Shown piece after piece: positions 1-14,660 of a DNA stretch of 64,000 nucleotides (positions within the stretch are counted from its first letter, which is position 1; each line of letters begins with the position of its first letter). Under the pieces are notes generated by a model, which was not told the origin of the DNA, did no database searches, and saw nothing but the letters and a program-made list of their open reading frames with translations. The stretch is from Lepus europaeus (taxonomy: Eukaryota; Chordata; Mammalia; Lagomorpha; Leporidae): contig NC_084850.1 of the NCBI RefSeq assembly GCF_033115175.1, positions 4,525,024 to 4,589,023 of the forward strand, in the 5' to 3' direction. Both the position numbers and the translations under genes were made by a program.

Positions 1-115
1 CTTGCAGGCAGTTGGGGGGAGAAGGGGTGAACCAGCAAGTGGAAGATCTTTCTCTCTCACTTTCTCTCTCTCTGTGACTCTGCCATTCAAACAAATAAAT
101 CAATCCTTTAAGAAA
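1..115 (+). repeat. CSINE, 3' part, cut by window start
   Basis: The sequence has the CSINE end pattern: GGTGAACCAGCAAGTGGAAGA, then a CT-rich run, then an AAATAAATCAAT tail. The 5' part lies outside the window. Confidence 0.8.
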
Positions 116-635
116 AGTTTTTTTCTAAATGTGTATCTCTGTAAGGCCACATTTTCTTCTTCATATGTTTGAATCAAAATAATACATTGCAACAGAATGA
201 GTGCAAGTGTCTTCTGTGAAGCCAGAAATTTAAAGCTTTGTAAAACTATAGAAACAATGCCATTGTTCTGACTAAATTTATGTTGGTTTTGGAAAATATT
301 TTTTTTCATATAATTATGTTAATATGTAACATGTTTATTGTTACTTTTAAATAGTAAATATCTTAAAATAACCATTTTATTGTATGGTACAGGATATATT
401 AATAGAGGTAATCCATATCAATAAAAGCTCTTAGAAGAAATCAGTAATTTTTTAAAAAAAAATATTGACATGTAATATTTGTATTTATTTATGGGGTACA
501 AGGTGGGGTTTTGATGTATGTACACATTATGTGATGATCAAATCAGAGTAATTAGCACACCTAGCACCTTAAATATTTGCCATCTCTTTGTTGTGAGGCC
601 ATTCAAGGATTCTCAATAATTTTTAAGTTTGTCAG

Positions 636-697
636 GGGCTGGCGTTGTGGCATAGCTGGTAAAACTTCCACCTGTGACACCAGCATACCATATGGGC
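636..697 (+). repeat. CSINE head fragment
   Basis: GGGCTGGCGTTGTGGCATAGC and the following CCATATGGGC are the CSINE tRNA-like head. The copy stops abruptly where an inverted MLT1-like segment begins. Confidence 0.7.
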
Positions 698-816
698 AAG
701 AGTCCCACCTCCAAATTTTATCACTTTAGGGATTAGGTTTTAACAAATGGATTTTGAGGAAACACAAACATTCAATCCATAATAACTGACAGGAAAAATT
801 CAATATCCAAATAAAT
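698..816 (-). repeat. MLT1-like LTR fragment, left arm of an inverted repeat
   Basis: Its reverse complement reads like the start of the MLT1 LTR at 2850-2941 (TTATGGATTGAATGTTTGTG...). It also includes about 25 bases of sequence lying in front of that LTR at 2826-2850. The two arms differ at only a few positions by eye. Confidence 0.65.
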
Positions 817-1479
817 ACAAGTTAAAACTACAATGAGGTAAAATTACTTACTCACTAGAATGACAGAAATGAAAGTGATTAACCATAGCAGGTGTTGCCA
901 AGGAGGTACTGCAGTTGGAACTCTCATATATGTTGGTGAGAATGTCAAACAATACAACCACTTTAGAAAACACACTGGCAATGTTTCAGCTACATACTTA
1001 TTTTATGACCCACTAACCACACATCTAGATATTTACTTAAGAAAAAGAGAGTCACTGGAAACAATCCAAATGCTCATAAAGTTATGAAAGGTTAAACAGT
1101 TTGAAGTAAATTCATTCAATGGAATACAAATTAGCAGTGAAAACGAACATACTATAGATCCAGACAAAAACATGGATGAAAATGAGGTGTATTTTGCTAA
1201 GTAATTTAGATGGAAAATATAACATATTGTATAGTTAGCTCTAAATTATTTGATATTCTGTAAAAGGAAAACTGTAGACATAGAAAACAAATCAGCAATT
1301 ACTAGTGGCTATGTTGAGGGAAGAGGCTGACTATGTAAGGATGTGAGGGAATATTATGCAGTGATGAAACTGGTCTTTATATCTTTGGTAGTTAATGGAA
1401 GCATATGGATGTGTCAAAACTCACAATTTACATTAAAAAGTATAAATTTTAATTTATAAACTATACATTTAACAAGCAT

Positions 1480-2520
1480 TTGTTAATTGGAATATACTAG
1501 GAACTCAATAGCAAAAAAATAATCCAATTTTAAAATGGGCAATACTTGTAGACCTATAAGTAGATGTTTTTCAAAGGAAGATACTCAAATGGCCTTCAGG
1601 TACATAAAAAAAAAAAACTGCTCAACATCGCTAGTCCTCATGAAGATGCAAATCAAAATCACAATGAGATATCACTTAATACCATTTATAGTGACTTATT
1701 AAAAAGACAAAAGGGGGTGGGCATTTGGCATAGTGGTTAAGACACCACTTGGGATGCCCAGAACATACACTGGAATGCCTGGGTTCATGTCCTGCCTTTG
1801 TTTCAGATTCTAGCTTCCTGCTGATGCACAGCCTGGGATGCAGCAGGTCACAGCTCAAGTAGTTGGGTCATTACCACCATGTGAGAGACCTGAACTGAAC
1901 TGAGTTCCTGGCTCCTGGCTTTAGCCTGGCCCAGTACCAGTTGTGGGCATTTGGATAGTGAACCAGCAGGTAGCAACTCTCTCAGTGTTTCTTTGTGTGT
2001 GTGTGTGTGTGTGTCTCTCTCTGCCTTTCAAATAAATCAATAAATAAATGATCTAAGAAAAATAGCAACAAATGCTGGTGAAGATGTGGAAAAAAGGGAG
2101 CTCTTATATACTGTTAGTAGGAATGTAAATTAGTGCAGTCATTGAAGAAAACAGTATGGATTAAAAAAAAAAAACTAGAAATAGAACCGCCATACAATCC
2201 AGCAATCCCTCTGCTGAGTATATGCTAAAAAGATATGAATTCATGGTATCAAGAGATACCTGTTTATAGCAGCACTGTTCACAATACCCAAAATATGGAA
2301 TCAATCAAAGTGTCCATTATCAGATGAACAGAAAAAAAGAAAATGTGGTATATACACGTAATGGAATATTGTTCAGCTATAAAGCAAAAATGAAATTCTG
2401 TCATTTGCAGCAAAATGATTGGAACAGGTGAACATCATGTTCAGTGAAATAACCCAGACACAGAAAGACAAATAATTCATGTTCTCCCTTATATGTGGGA
2501 GCTAAAATTAAAAAAAAAAA
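1480..2520 (+). repeat. Old L1 3' end, split by a CSINE
   Basis: The text matches the ORF2 C-terminal and 3' region of old mammalian L1: a CATGAAGATGCAAATCAAAA-like stretch, then GCTGGTGAAGATGTGGA, then CATGTTCTCCCTTATATGTG, ending in an A-run near 2510. The reading frame is degraded. A CSINE interrupts it at 1713-2060. Confidence 0.65.
1713..2060 (+). repeat. CSINE, diverged
   Basis: It has a head-like GGTGGGCATTTGGCATAGTGG, a middle with GAACTGAACTGAGTTCCTGGC, a TG/CT-rich run and an AAATAAATCAATAAATAAAT tail. It is inserted in an older L1 fragment. Confidence 0.7.
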
Positions 2521-2825
2521 GCTAAAAAAGAAGAAAAGCCCACATGTATCAGTTTTGCTAAAAAGTATAGTTTTAGAAACTGGGAAAGGCCAATAGTAGA
2601 TTCTCCCTTAGAGTACCCAGAGGGAGTAGGGCCCTGCTCATATCTTTATTTTAGCCCATTGAGACTCATTTTGGACCAGTGGCCTCCAAAGAATAAATGT
2701 GTGTTGTTTTAAGATACTACAATTGTGTTAATTTATTATGGCAACGTTAGGAAATGAATACATGTAAGATGTAAATCTTAATAGTATTGAATTTACTAAT
2801 CTATGAACATTGTATATCTCTCCAT

Positions 2826-3225
2826 TTATTTGGATAGTGAATTTTTCCTGTCAGTTATTATGGATTGAATGTTTGTGTTTCCTCAAAATTCATTTGTTGA
2901 AACCTAATCCCTAAAGTGTTAGAATTTGGAGGTGGGACCTTTGGGGAGATGATTGTGTCATGAGTGTGGGCCCCTCATAATTAAGATTAGTACCTTAAAA
3001 GAAGAGGTCAGAGAGCCATATGAGGCTCACTGTTTTTATACCATGTGAGGATACAGTAAGAAGTCAGCTGTCTGCATCTTCACCAGAACCTGACCATGAT
3101 GGCACTCTGATCTCATACTTCCAGCCTCTTGATCTGTGAGAAATAAGTTCCTATTGTCTATAAATCACCCCATCCGTGGCATTTTGTTATTGCAGCCTGA
3201 ATGGTGTAAGGCTACAGTGGTAGAC
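2826..3225 (+). repeat. MLT1 (MaLR) LTR
   Basis: It follows the MLT1 LTR layout: TTATGGATTGAATGTTTGTG near the start, GGAGGTGGGACCTTTGGG, a CCATGTGAGGA block, GTGAGAAATAAGTTCCTATTG and a GGCATTTTGTTATTGCAGCC end. Bases 2826-2849 are flank that is repeated, inverted, at 793-816. No internal region is seen, so it is a solo remnant. Confidence 0.7.
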
Positions 3226-4154
3226 TTCAATGTACAAATCTTACACACATTTTATCATATTTTCCCAAGCCTCATATTCTTGTATAAATGATAGTTCTCA
3301 TATAAACTTTTGTTTTTAGAACAATTTTAGACTTATAGGAGGGGTACTGTGTAATTTTTTTTCCTATTTCTATTTCCAGTGTGTCATTGCTACTATATGC
3401 AGTATTTTCTTTTAATTTTAGAATAGTTTTAGATTTATAATAGGGTTGTGGTATAGTTTCTTTTTTTTTTCCAATTTCCATTTCCAGTGTGTTACTACTG
3501 TATAGAAATGCAGTATTTTTGGCACATTTACCTGTGTCCTACAATTTTGTTATATTCACTTATTAGATTTAGTAGTGTTTTTGTAGATTCCCCAGCATTT
3601 TCTACATAGACAATGATGACTTTGAATAAAGACAAGTTTACTCCTTTGTTTCAAATTTGTGTGACTTTTATTACTTTTTCTTTTACTGTTTTGTGGCTCT
3701 GTCCTCTAGTGCAATGTTAAATAGGTGTGTTGAAGTAGATATACTTGCCTTGTTTCCTCTCTTGGGGAGAAAGTAGTTAGTCTTTCACTATCAAACATTA
3801 TAAGTTTTGCATAGATGCCCTTCTATTTCTAATTTCTTTACAGTGTTTATCTTGAATAGGTAGTGTATTATGCCAGATGCTTTTTTCTGCCAACTGTTAA
3901 GGTTTTTTTTTTTTTAATTTTTCAGTCTACTAATACAGTGAAGCATAGTAACTGATTTTCAGATACTAAGCCAGGTTGTAGTCATCCTTAAACTCCAGTT
4001 GATCATAATGTATTATCCTTTTTATACATTACTGGATTTGGTTAGCTAATTTTTTTCATCTATGTCATTAAGGTTATTGGTTTATAGTTTTCTTTTTTGA
4101 TCAGATTTTGGTATCAGTATAGTACTGGCCTCATTTGAAAAAAAAAAAAAAAAA

Positions 4155-4484
4155 GGCTGGTGCTGTGGTGCAGTGGGTTAACGCCCTGGCCTGAAACACC
4201 AGCATTCTATATGGGCGCTGGTTCAAGACCTGGCTGCTCTACTTCTGATCCAGCTCTGGGCTGGGAAAGCAGTACAAGATGGACAAAGTCCTTGGGCCCC
4301 TGCACCCGCGTGGGAGACCTAGAGGAAGCTCCTGGCTCCTGGCTTTGGATTGGTGCAGCTCCGGCTGTTGTGGCAAATTGTGGAGTGAACCAGCAGATGG
4401 AAGACCTCTCTTTCTCTATCTCTTCTCTCTGTGTGTAACTCATACTTTCAAATAAATAAATAAATAAATAAATCTAAAAAAAAG
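4155..4484 (+). repeat. CSINE
   Basis: Full-length form: GGCTGGTGCTGTGGTGCAGTG head, a CAGCTCTGGGCTGGGAAAGC middle and an (AAAT)n tail. It is preceded by an A-run. Confidence 0.85.
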
Positions 4485-4788
4485 TGTTCACTCCCTATTC
4501 TTTGTCTTCCAGAGTTTGTGAACAATTGATGCTATTTCTTCCTTAAATGTAAAATGAATTTTGCCATGGCCTGGTATTTTCTGTGGAAAGGATTTTAACT
4601 AGAATTTTAGTTTCCATAATAGATACATGGATATGAGAGTGCCTATTTCTTCCTATGTGAACTTTGATATTTTCTTTCTTTCAAGAAAGTTATTGGCATA
4701 AAGTTGTTCATAATATATTTTTAGCTCTTATGCCTCAAATGTAGGACTTGTAGTGATAATCCTCACTTTCATCCTTTTTAAAAAAAAA

Positions 4789-5103
4789 AAACTTTCTTTT
4801 CATATACTTGAAAGGCAGAGTGACAGAGAGAAAGACACAGAGAGGGTGAGACATTGTCCATCTGCTAGTTCACTCCCCAAATGTCCACAACAGTGAGAGC
4901 TGGGCCAGGCTGAAGCCAGGAGCTCAAAACTGCATCTGGTCTCCCATGTGGGAGGTAGGGTCCCAAGAATTTGAGTCATCATGTGCTGCCTCCCAGCATG
5001 TGTTAGCAGGAAGCTGGGTCACAAGCTAAGTTACCAGGACTTGAACCAGCACTCTAGGAGGTGCAGTTATGCAAAGTTGCAGCTTAACCTACTGTGCTCA
5101 ATG
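4789..5103 (-). repeat. CSINE, diverged
   Basis: The reverse complement shows the CSINE order: head remnant, CTCCCATGTGGGAG-like middle, then CT-rich sequence and tail complement (CTTGAAAGGCAGAGTGACAG on +). Confidence 0.7.
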
Positions 5104-6129
5104 TCTACCTCATCATTTTCATTCCTGATATGGATAATTTATGTCAACTGTTTTTTTTTTCTGATCACTCTGGCTATAGATTTATCATTTTAATATATTT
5201 TCAGGGAACTAGCTTTTGCTCTCATGAGTTTTTCTCTCATATCTTTCTACTGTTATTTCATAGATTTTTGTGTTTATATGTATTTCCTTTGTTTTATTTA
5301 CTTTTAAAAAATATCCTCTTTCTAGGTACTTAAGCTGAAATCTTAGATTGTTGATTTGAAATCTTCTCTTTTACAAGCACTTGATGATATTCATTTATTA
5401 AGTGCTGTTTTAGCTGTGTTTCACAAAATTTTGGTAGGTTGCATTTTTACTTTTAGTCCAAAATATTTTTAAACTTTCCTTATTTTTTTAACCTATGGAT
5501 TATTTTAAAGTGTGGCATTTAATTTTCAAATATTTCTGGATATCATTTTGATATTGATTTCTAATTTGATTCCAGTGTGTTTAGATATTTAATTTATGTG
5601 ATTGTAATCATTTTAAAGTTAGTCGTCCTTATTTTATGACCCATAATCGAGCCTGCCTTGGTGAATGTTCCATGTGAACTATGAAAGAACTGGCATTCTG
5701 CTGGTGTTGGGAAGAACTTTTTTATCAATTAGATCAGCCTTGTTGATAGTGTTGTTACAGTCTTGTATTCCCTTAGTAATTGTGTTTGTACATTCTGTCA
5801 GTTACTGAGTAAGGAGTATTCATTTCCATTTATAATTGTGAGTTTTTATATTTCTTCTTTAATGGCTTTATATATATTTAAAAGCTTTATTATAAAGTAC
5901 ATAAATATTTAAAATTATTCCATCCTCTGACAAATTGTCCCTTTTGTAATTATGAATTGCCTCTATTCTGTCCCTAGTAATATTGCTTATTCAAAAATAC
6001 ACTGTGATTTATATTGTGGTAATCACAATGACCCCTGAAACATAGCCAGGCCCTGAACACTTGAACTTGTGAATATATCATATGACATAGCAAAGGGGAA
6101 CATACAGATGTAGTTAAGGTTACAGTGTT

Positions 6130-6680
6130 AATTTCTATTGTTACTGTGATATATTACCAAAAATTCACTGACTTAAAACTACATAAACTTTATTCATGGT
6201 TTTTGTTTGTTTTAGGTTAGAAATATGAGTACAACATGGCTCAGTTGGGTCTTCTTCTTAGAGTTTCACAAGGTTGAAATGAAAATGTTAGTGATATATT
6301 CCTTTCTGGAGGCTCGGGATTCCAGGCTCATGTGGGCTGTTGTCAGAATTTAGATCCTTGGTGTTGTAGGGATAAGATTTCCATTTCCTTACTTGCTTTT
6401 AGCTGCAAGTCATTGTTAGCTTCTAGAGGCCACCTATATTCCTGGGATTTCTGAATTTCTCCATCTTCCAAGCCAGCAATGTCAGCTCAAGTCCTGATGT
6501 TTGGAATATCTCTGATGTCCCCTTCTACCTCATCTCTCCTATTTCAAACCATCTCTTTGAATTACTCTTTGGCCTACCTGTTCTTTTTAAAGGCTCATAC
6601 AGTTACATTGGGTCCAACAGGATAATCTAGGATAATCTACCTATTTTAGGATTAGCTGATAAGTAACCTAAATTCCATCT
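6130..6680. repeat. Ancient interspersed repeat, family not assigned
   Basis: The run with CCTTTCTGGAGGCTCGGGATT and a later GCTTCTAGAGGCCACCTATATT resembles a common old mammalian repeat, but I cannot name the family with confidence. Confidence 0.3.
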
Positions 6681-6714
6681 GCAAAGTCACTTCACATTAG
6701 CACCTAGATTAGCA

Positions 6715-7041
6715 TTTTTTAAAGATTTATTTATTTATTTGAAAGAGTTAACACAGAGAGAGGAGATGAAGAGAGAGAGAGAGAGTCTTCTATCCTCTGG
6801 TTCACTCCCCAATTGGCCGCAAAGGCTGGAGCTGAGCCGATCTGAAGCCAGAGCCAGGAGCTTCTTCTGAGTCTCTTACGTGGGTGCAGGGGCCCAAGGA
6901 GTCGGGCCATTTTCTACTGCTTTCCCAGGCCATAGCAGAGAGCTGGATCAGTAGAGGAGCAGCCGGGTCTCGAACCAGTGCCCATATGGGATGCTGGCAC
7001 TTCAGGCCAAGGCGTTAACCCACTGCGCCACAACGCCGGCC
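6715..7041 (-). repeat. CSINE with target-site duplication
   Basis: It starts with AAAGATTTATTTATTTATTTG and ends CGCCACAACGCCGGCCC. The flanks repeat as TAGATTAGCATTT before and TAAATTAGCATTT after, consistent with a target-site duplication. Confidence 0.85.
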
Positions 7042-7645
7042 CTAAATTAGCATTTAATTGTACAGAAATCAGGAAACATGTTTAGAATTTTGCCTAATAT
7101 AGCTATGCATTTCAAAATATGGAAACTAGCCTAGCTTATCAAGGTAGATTAAATTTAATCACATGAACACTTGAAAGCACAGAACTTTCTCTGGAAACAA
7201 GAGAGATATGGCAGAATACATCAGAAAAAAATGAATCACAAGAAGGGTTCAATATGCTGTTGCTAGCTTTAAAATGTGGAGGCCTCTAATATCTAAGGGT
7301 GGCTCCCAGCTGACAGCCAGGAAAGAAACAGGGACTTTAGTCCTATAACCACTGTGAACAACCTAATGAACTTGGAAGTAGCTTCTATCCAGTCTCCCAA
7401 TAAGAGCTCTACCAGCAGACATTGGAATTGGCCTTGTGAGTCTCTGAGCAGAGAAAGCAAACAAGCCCATTGACCTTTTGTCATGCAGCACTGTGAGATA
7501 ATAAATCTGTTTTGTTTTAAGCATCTAAATTTGTGGTAAATTGTTATAACCACAATAGAAGACTAAAACATATTAATATAGTCACTCCAGCTCTTTCTGT
7601 TAGTAGGGTTTTTTAAGGGGGAGTATAACTTTTTCATTCCCATTT

Positions 7646-7989
7646 CTTTTTTTTTATTTTTTGACAGGCAGAGTGGACAGTGAGAGAGAGAGACAGAGAA
7701 AGGTCTTCCTTTTCCGTTGGTTCACCCTCCAATGGCTGCCGCAGTTGGCGCGCTGCGGCCGGCGCACCACGCTGATCCGATGGCAAGAGCCAGGTGCTTA
7801 TCCTGGTCTCCCATGGAGTGCAGGGCCCAAGGACTTGGGCCATCCTCCACTGCACTCCCTGGCCACAGCAGAGAGCTGGCCTGGAAGAGGGGCAACCGGG
7901 ACAGAATCCGGCACCCCGACCGGGACTAGAACCCGGTGTGCCGGTGCCGCTGGGCGGAGGATTAGCCTGTTGAGCCACGGCACCGGCCC
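7646..7989 (-). repeat. CSINE, young-looking
   Basis: It begins with a T-run and TTTGACAGGCAGAGTGGACAG, and ends GCCACGGCACCGGCCCC. The flanking CCCATTTCTTTT occurs on both sides as a target-site duplication. Confidence 0.85.
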
Positions 7990-8146
7990 CATCCCATTTC
8001 TTTTAATCTGTTACTTTACAGATAGGTTGAGTTGCTCATAGAGAGCATACAACTGCCTTTCTTATTTAGCTGATCTGACCATCTTTGTCTTTAAATTGTT
8101 ACTTAGACCATTTACATTTAATGTAATTAATGACAAGGTTTGTTTG

Positions 8147-8457
8147 TTTTTAAGATTTATGTACTTATTTGAAAGAATTAGATGGGGAGAGGTAGAGAGG
8201 GAGGTCTTCCATCTGTAGATTCATTCCCCAAGTGTCTGCAACAGCCAGGACAGAGCCAGGCCAAAGCCAGGAGCCCCATCTGGGTCTCCAACATGGGTGA
8301 CAAGGGCCCAAGCACTTGGGCCATCCTTCACCACCTTTCCCAGACTGCCAGCAGGGAATCAGATCAAAAGTGGAGCAGCCAGGACAGAAACCAGTGCCCA
8401 AATGGGATGCCAGCTTTGCAAGTGTTGGCTATACTCACTAAGCCTCAGTGCTGGCCT
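8147..8457 (-). repeat. CSINE
   Basis: It starts TAAGATTTATGTACTTATTTG and ends CCTCAGTGCTGGCC, the complement of a CSINE head. It lies within antisense L1-like DNA. Confidence 0.75.
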
Positions 8458-9269
8458 TAAGGGTTGGTTTTTAACTACATCCTTGTTGCAGCCTGCAAAC
8501 TACCTTATTTCCTTTGTTTCCTCCCTCCCTCCCTGTTCTTCACGACCTATCATCCAGTGTATGCAAACTGTTATTTCACATATTTTGTCCATTCTTTCTT
8601 TGAGTGAGGAAGATAAACTCTATTGGTATGTTAGTGGTGGAAGTAGAAGTCCTCAACTCTGTTGGTGTGTTATTGCTGGAAGTGGAAGTCCTCAATAAAA
8701 TTTCTGATTAATATTTCAAGGACATCCTCTACAGCAATTCCTTTTTATATGAATTATGAAAGTACGTGTGTGTATATTTCAGTCATGGAAAATATAATAC
8801 ATATATTAAAATGTATATAACTTATGAACATGGTAAATGGTTGCCTTTAAAAACAAAACTTTAACCCAGTAATCAGTTAGTGACAGTACTTGACCATATC
8901 CTGAACATATACAACCTTTTCCAGTCTCCATGTGTTGATATAGCTAGTTTCCATTCTCTTCTGCCTGGAATGCTTCCTCATCTCACCAGGGTTGTCACCT
9001 TTCTGCTTCACAGTGCCTTAGATTCCACAGCTCTTCCTGGCTCCCGTCACGCCCTGCCCTGCCCTGGAAAATGGGGAACTTTCTTTAGTCACCTTTATGT
9101 TTCTCTTACCTCCAGCACTGTAAGAATATATGTAATACATTAAACTATTCAGTAAATGATTGTTGAATTAGTGACTACTTTTATGTATTGAAAAATATTG
9201 AAAAAAATTATGTACTGAAAAATCTCCACATTTCAGTATCACATGTTTATCAAAATACATCCTATTTAA

Positions 9270-11972
<2,703 letters not shown>

Positions 11973-12689
11973 TAATGTCAATTTCTTGTCCTTTGGTAGG
12001 AAGAGACCGATCATTAACTCTAGAACATGGCATATAAAGGGAACTAAAATCAATGTAAATATTAATTTCTCTTTCTTGACTTAGAATGGTAGCTTGCCCC
12101 TTAGACCATCAGCTTTCTCTCTGCTTCCCATCTTTCTCATCCCACCTGCATTGCTCAGACATCTCCAGAGAAATATAAATAATAATATAGATAGAGAAAC
12201 AAATTTAAAGAGATGGATTTTAGGGGCTGGCTCACATGATTCTGGGAGATGGCAAGTGTGAATTCTGTAGGACAAATAGCCAGGCTGGAGACTCGACAGG
12301 AATTGATGCTGTAGTCCTGAGGCTGAATTTCTTCCTTTCCAAGAAACTCTGGTCTTTGTTCTGGTCTTTGTTCAGGCCTTCAACTGATTGAACAAGGCAC
12401 TCCACATTGTTGAGGACAGTCTTCTTTATTTGAAGTAAATAGTTTCACTGCAACCCCTAGCTTAGTGTTTTAAGAAATTGTAGCCCAGCCAAGTTGACAG
12501 ATAATATTAACCGTCTCACTACCTCAGACCCCACAATCTAGCACCTTCACTGTTTTCTGGTTGGCTTATCCTGCTTTGCCCATATGTATATTTATTTACT
12601 CAGCTAACACTGATCAAAGATTCACTTTTTGCCAGGCCCTTTTTGCCTATGCCTATAAGATACTGGTACTAGCAGCACTAATACTAGTA

Positions 12690-12880
12690 ATGAAATAATT
12701 GTGCATAACATTTTTTAAGCACTTACTAAGTGCCAGGCACTGTACTAGACACTTGACATATGCTACTATCTTATTAGTTACAACATCTCTGTTAGGTAGG
12801 TCGAGTTGTTTTCCAGAGAGGGTGAGTAAGTAAGGGGCAGAGCTAGAATTCCGTTTCTGTTGGCCTGTCTACAAAATCCC
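12690..12880 (+). repeat. MIR SINE
   Basis: The core AGTGCCAGGCACTGTACTAGA, followed by a GTTAGGTAGGT block and AAGTAAGGGGCAGAGCTAGAA, is the MIR consensus order. Confidence 0.8.
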
Positions 12881-12946
12881 GGGAACTTAGCTGCACAGAA
12901 ACTAAAAGCCATGTACTAATGGGATGTGGGGAGAACTAGAGGATCT

Positions 12947-13268
12947 CAGTAGCACCCTACCTTTTCCACAGTTTTGCTTTCCAAGGTTTCAGTTGTCTAT
13001 GGTCAACTATGGTCTGAAAATACAGAATGATAAAATAAGATATATTGAAAGTCAGCGACACAACACAGTAGATTGTTATAATCATTCCACTTTACTATTG
13101 GTTGTTGTTCATCTCTTACTGTGCCTAATTTATAAATTGAACTTTACCATGGGTATGTATGTATAGGAAAAAAAGAAACATGGTGTACATAGGGTTCAGT
13201 ATCATCCATGGTTTCAGGCATCTCCTGGAAGTCTTAACATACTCCCTGAGTAGTGGAGGACAACTGTA
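12947..13268 (+). mobile_element. MER2-like Tigger (pogo) DNA transposon relic
   Basis: The element begins CAGTAGCACCC and ends near GGACAACTGTA. Inside are TTTTGCTTTCCAAGGTTTCAG, GGTCAACTATGGTCTGAAAAT and, near the end, CATGGTTTCAGGCATCTCCTG. This is the MER2 layout, a non-autonomous derivative of Tigger1. It has no transposase. Confidence 0.75.
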
Positions 13269-14583
13269 TATTCTTAGTTTCTTCTGAGCTATGCACATAA
13301 GAGTGAGGGGAAAGACTATGGTTGTGTTGGAAAGGAACATAGGAGCCAGAAGATGGGTCTGGCATGTGATCCTTGATGCCGGATATAGATTTAATGAAAA
13401 GAAATCTATAAGAGAGGGAGCCTAATGGAACCAAGCCCTATGGCACCCATAACACCAGGAAGGGTTTGATCTTGAACAAGGGAATGATTTTTGACTTGTA
13501 CTAGTAGAAGGACCATAGCATGGGTGTGGCTAGTAGGTAAGGATAGACTTTAGGTAGAAGGAGTAGACCAAGGAGTTTACCGGCTGATGGCTGGTCCACT
13601 CTTACCCTCCCTATAGTTCCCTGAAGTCTTTAACAATCCATCCACTTCTCTTCCGTACTGCCGTTCCCTGGCTGCATGCTTGCGACTGCAGAAGGAAGTC
13701 CTGTGACCTGTAGACTGAACCACCATACCATTATGGTCTCCAACTTCAGTCAGATCATGTTTTATCAACCGTCCGTAGTACCTGGCACCCACCAGGGGGT
13801 GGATTGGTTTGGGTGTGAGTAGTAGGAAAAATTTCTTTTTATGAATAAAGCACAGATATACCTTATAGTAAATTCTATACAAAATATCTGTGGCGTTAAA
13901 ATGTCATGGTGGGGGTTCCACTAGGAAACAAATGTCTAACAAGGATTGTGGGGCAGGGGTTTAGTAATGACAACAAAGTTGATAAGCACTGAGGTAGCTC
14001 TTGGATGTGCCTATGCTAACCCTTAAGCACCATCTGAATATGGTGCCCATATTCTCCAGGGGCCATTTGTAGCCTCTGCCACTTTTTAAGACCTCTCTGT
14101 TCTCCACCTTCTCTCCTGTCTTCCCTCCAGAGAAAGGCCATTCACACTTGTACTACAGACCCTGTTCTATCTTAATATTTGTTCCTGAACTTGGCCAGGC
14201 TTTCTCTAGTTAATTTGTTATCTCTCATCTAAAACATCCATAAAGCTATTCATAAACTAGCTCTGGAAAGAGTGCTAGTCCATCTTCACTTCCTTACTCC
14301 TTGCTTCTCAGTCTTTGCTCAGCTCCTGCTTTCCCCAAAACCTGGAATGAGCACCCATGGCCAAGTGCAGTGGGCCTCTTTCAGTCCTCATCTTTTCAGA
14401 CCATTTTCCACTTAAGAAATCCTGACTCTGTTAGGTATTTCTTGACATGAGAGACACTGCCCTCAGCTCTGGCCACATCTGTCTTTATCTCCTTTGCTCA
14501 GTTCTTCTTTTACCTACTGCTTTTAAGTTGTCATTTCTTTGGAATCGTATCTTGGGCATTTTATCTTCTCACTATACATACGT

Positions 14584-14660
14584 AGGCTTTCAGAAAGTTC
14601 ATGGGAAAATGGAAGTAAATGATAACGCACATTTCCATGAGATTTTTGAAGTTCTCTCAT
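14584..14660. repeat. Possible short palindromic MITE
   Basis: GGCTTTCAGAAAGTTCATGG near the left end is roughly mirrored by ATTTCCATGAGATTTTTGAAG near the right end. This suggests a small mariner-type element. The family is not confirmed. Confidence 0.3.

Larger units (their letters stand above)
3400..5990 (-). repeat. Old L1, antisense ORF2 remnant, split by two CSINEs
   Basis: The + strand reads as the complement of L1 reverse-transcriptase sequence, with stretches such as GTATTATCCTTTTTATACATT and GGTTTATAGTTTTCTTTTTTG, then GGTATCAGTATAGTACTGGCC. No open frame remains. CSINEs interrupt it at 4155-4484 and 4789-5103. Confidence 0.55.

Noticed and set aside
7661-8041. Open frames of 60-130 codons inside CSINE copies (also near 4160, 20237, 31063, 32686, 48754)
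   Set aside because: The same translated phrases recur at each CSINE, so they reflect the repeat and not genes.
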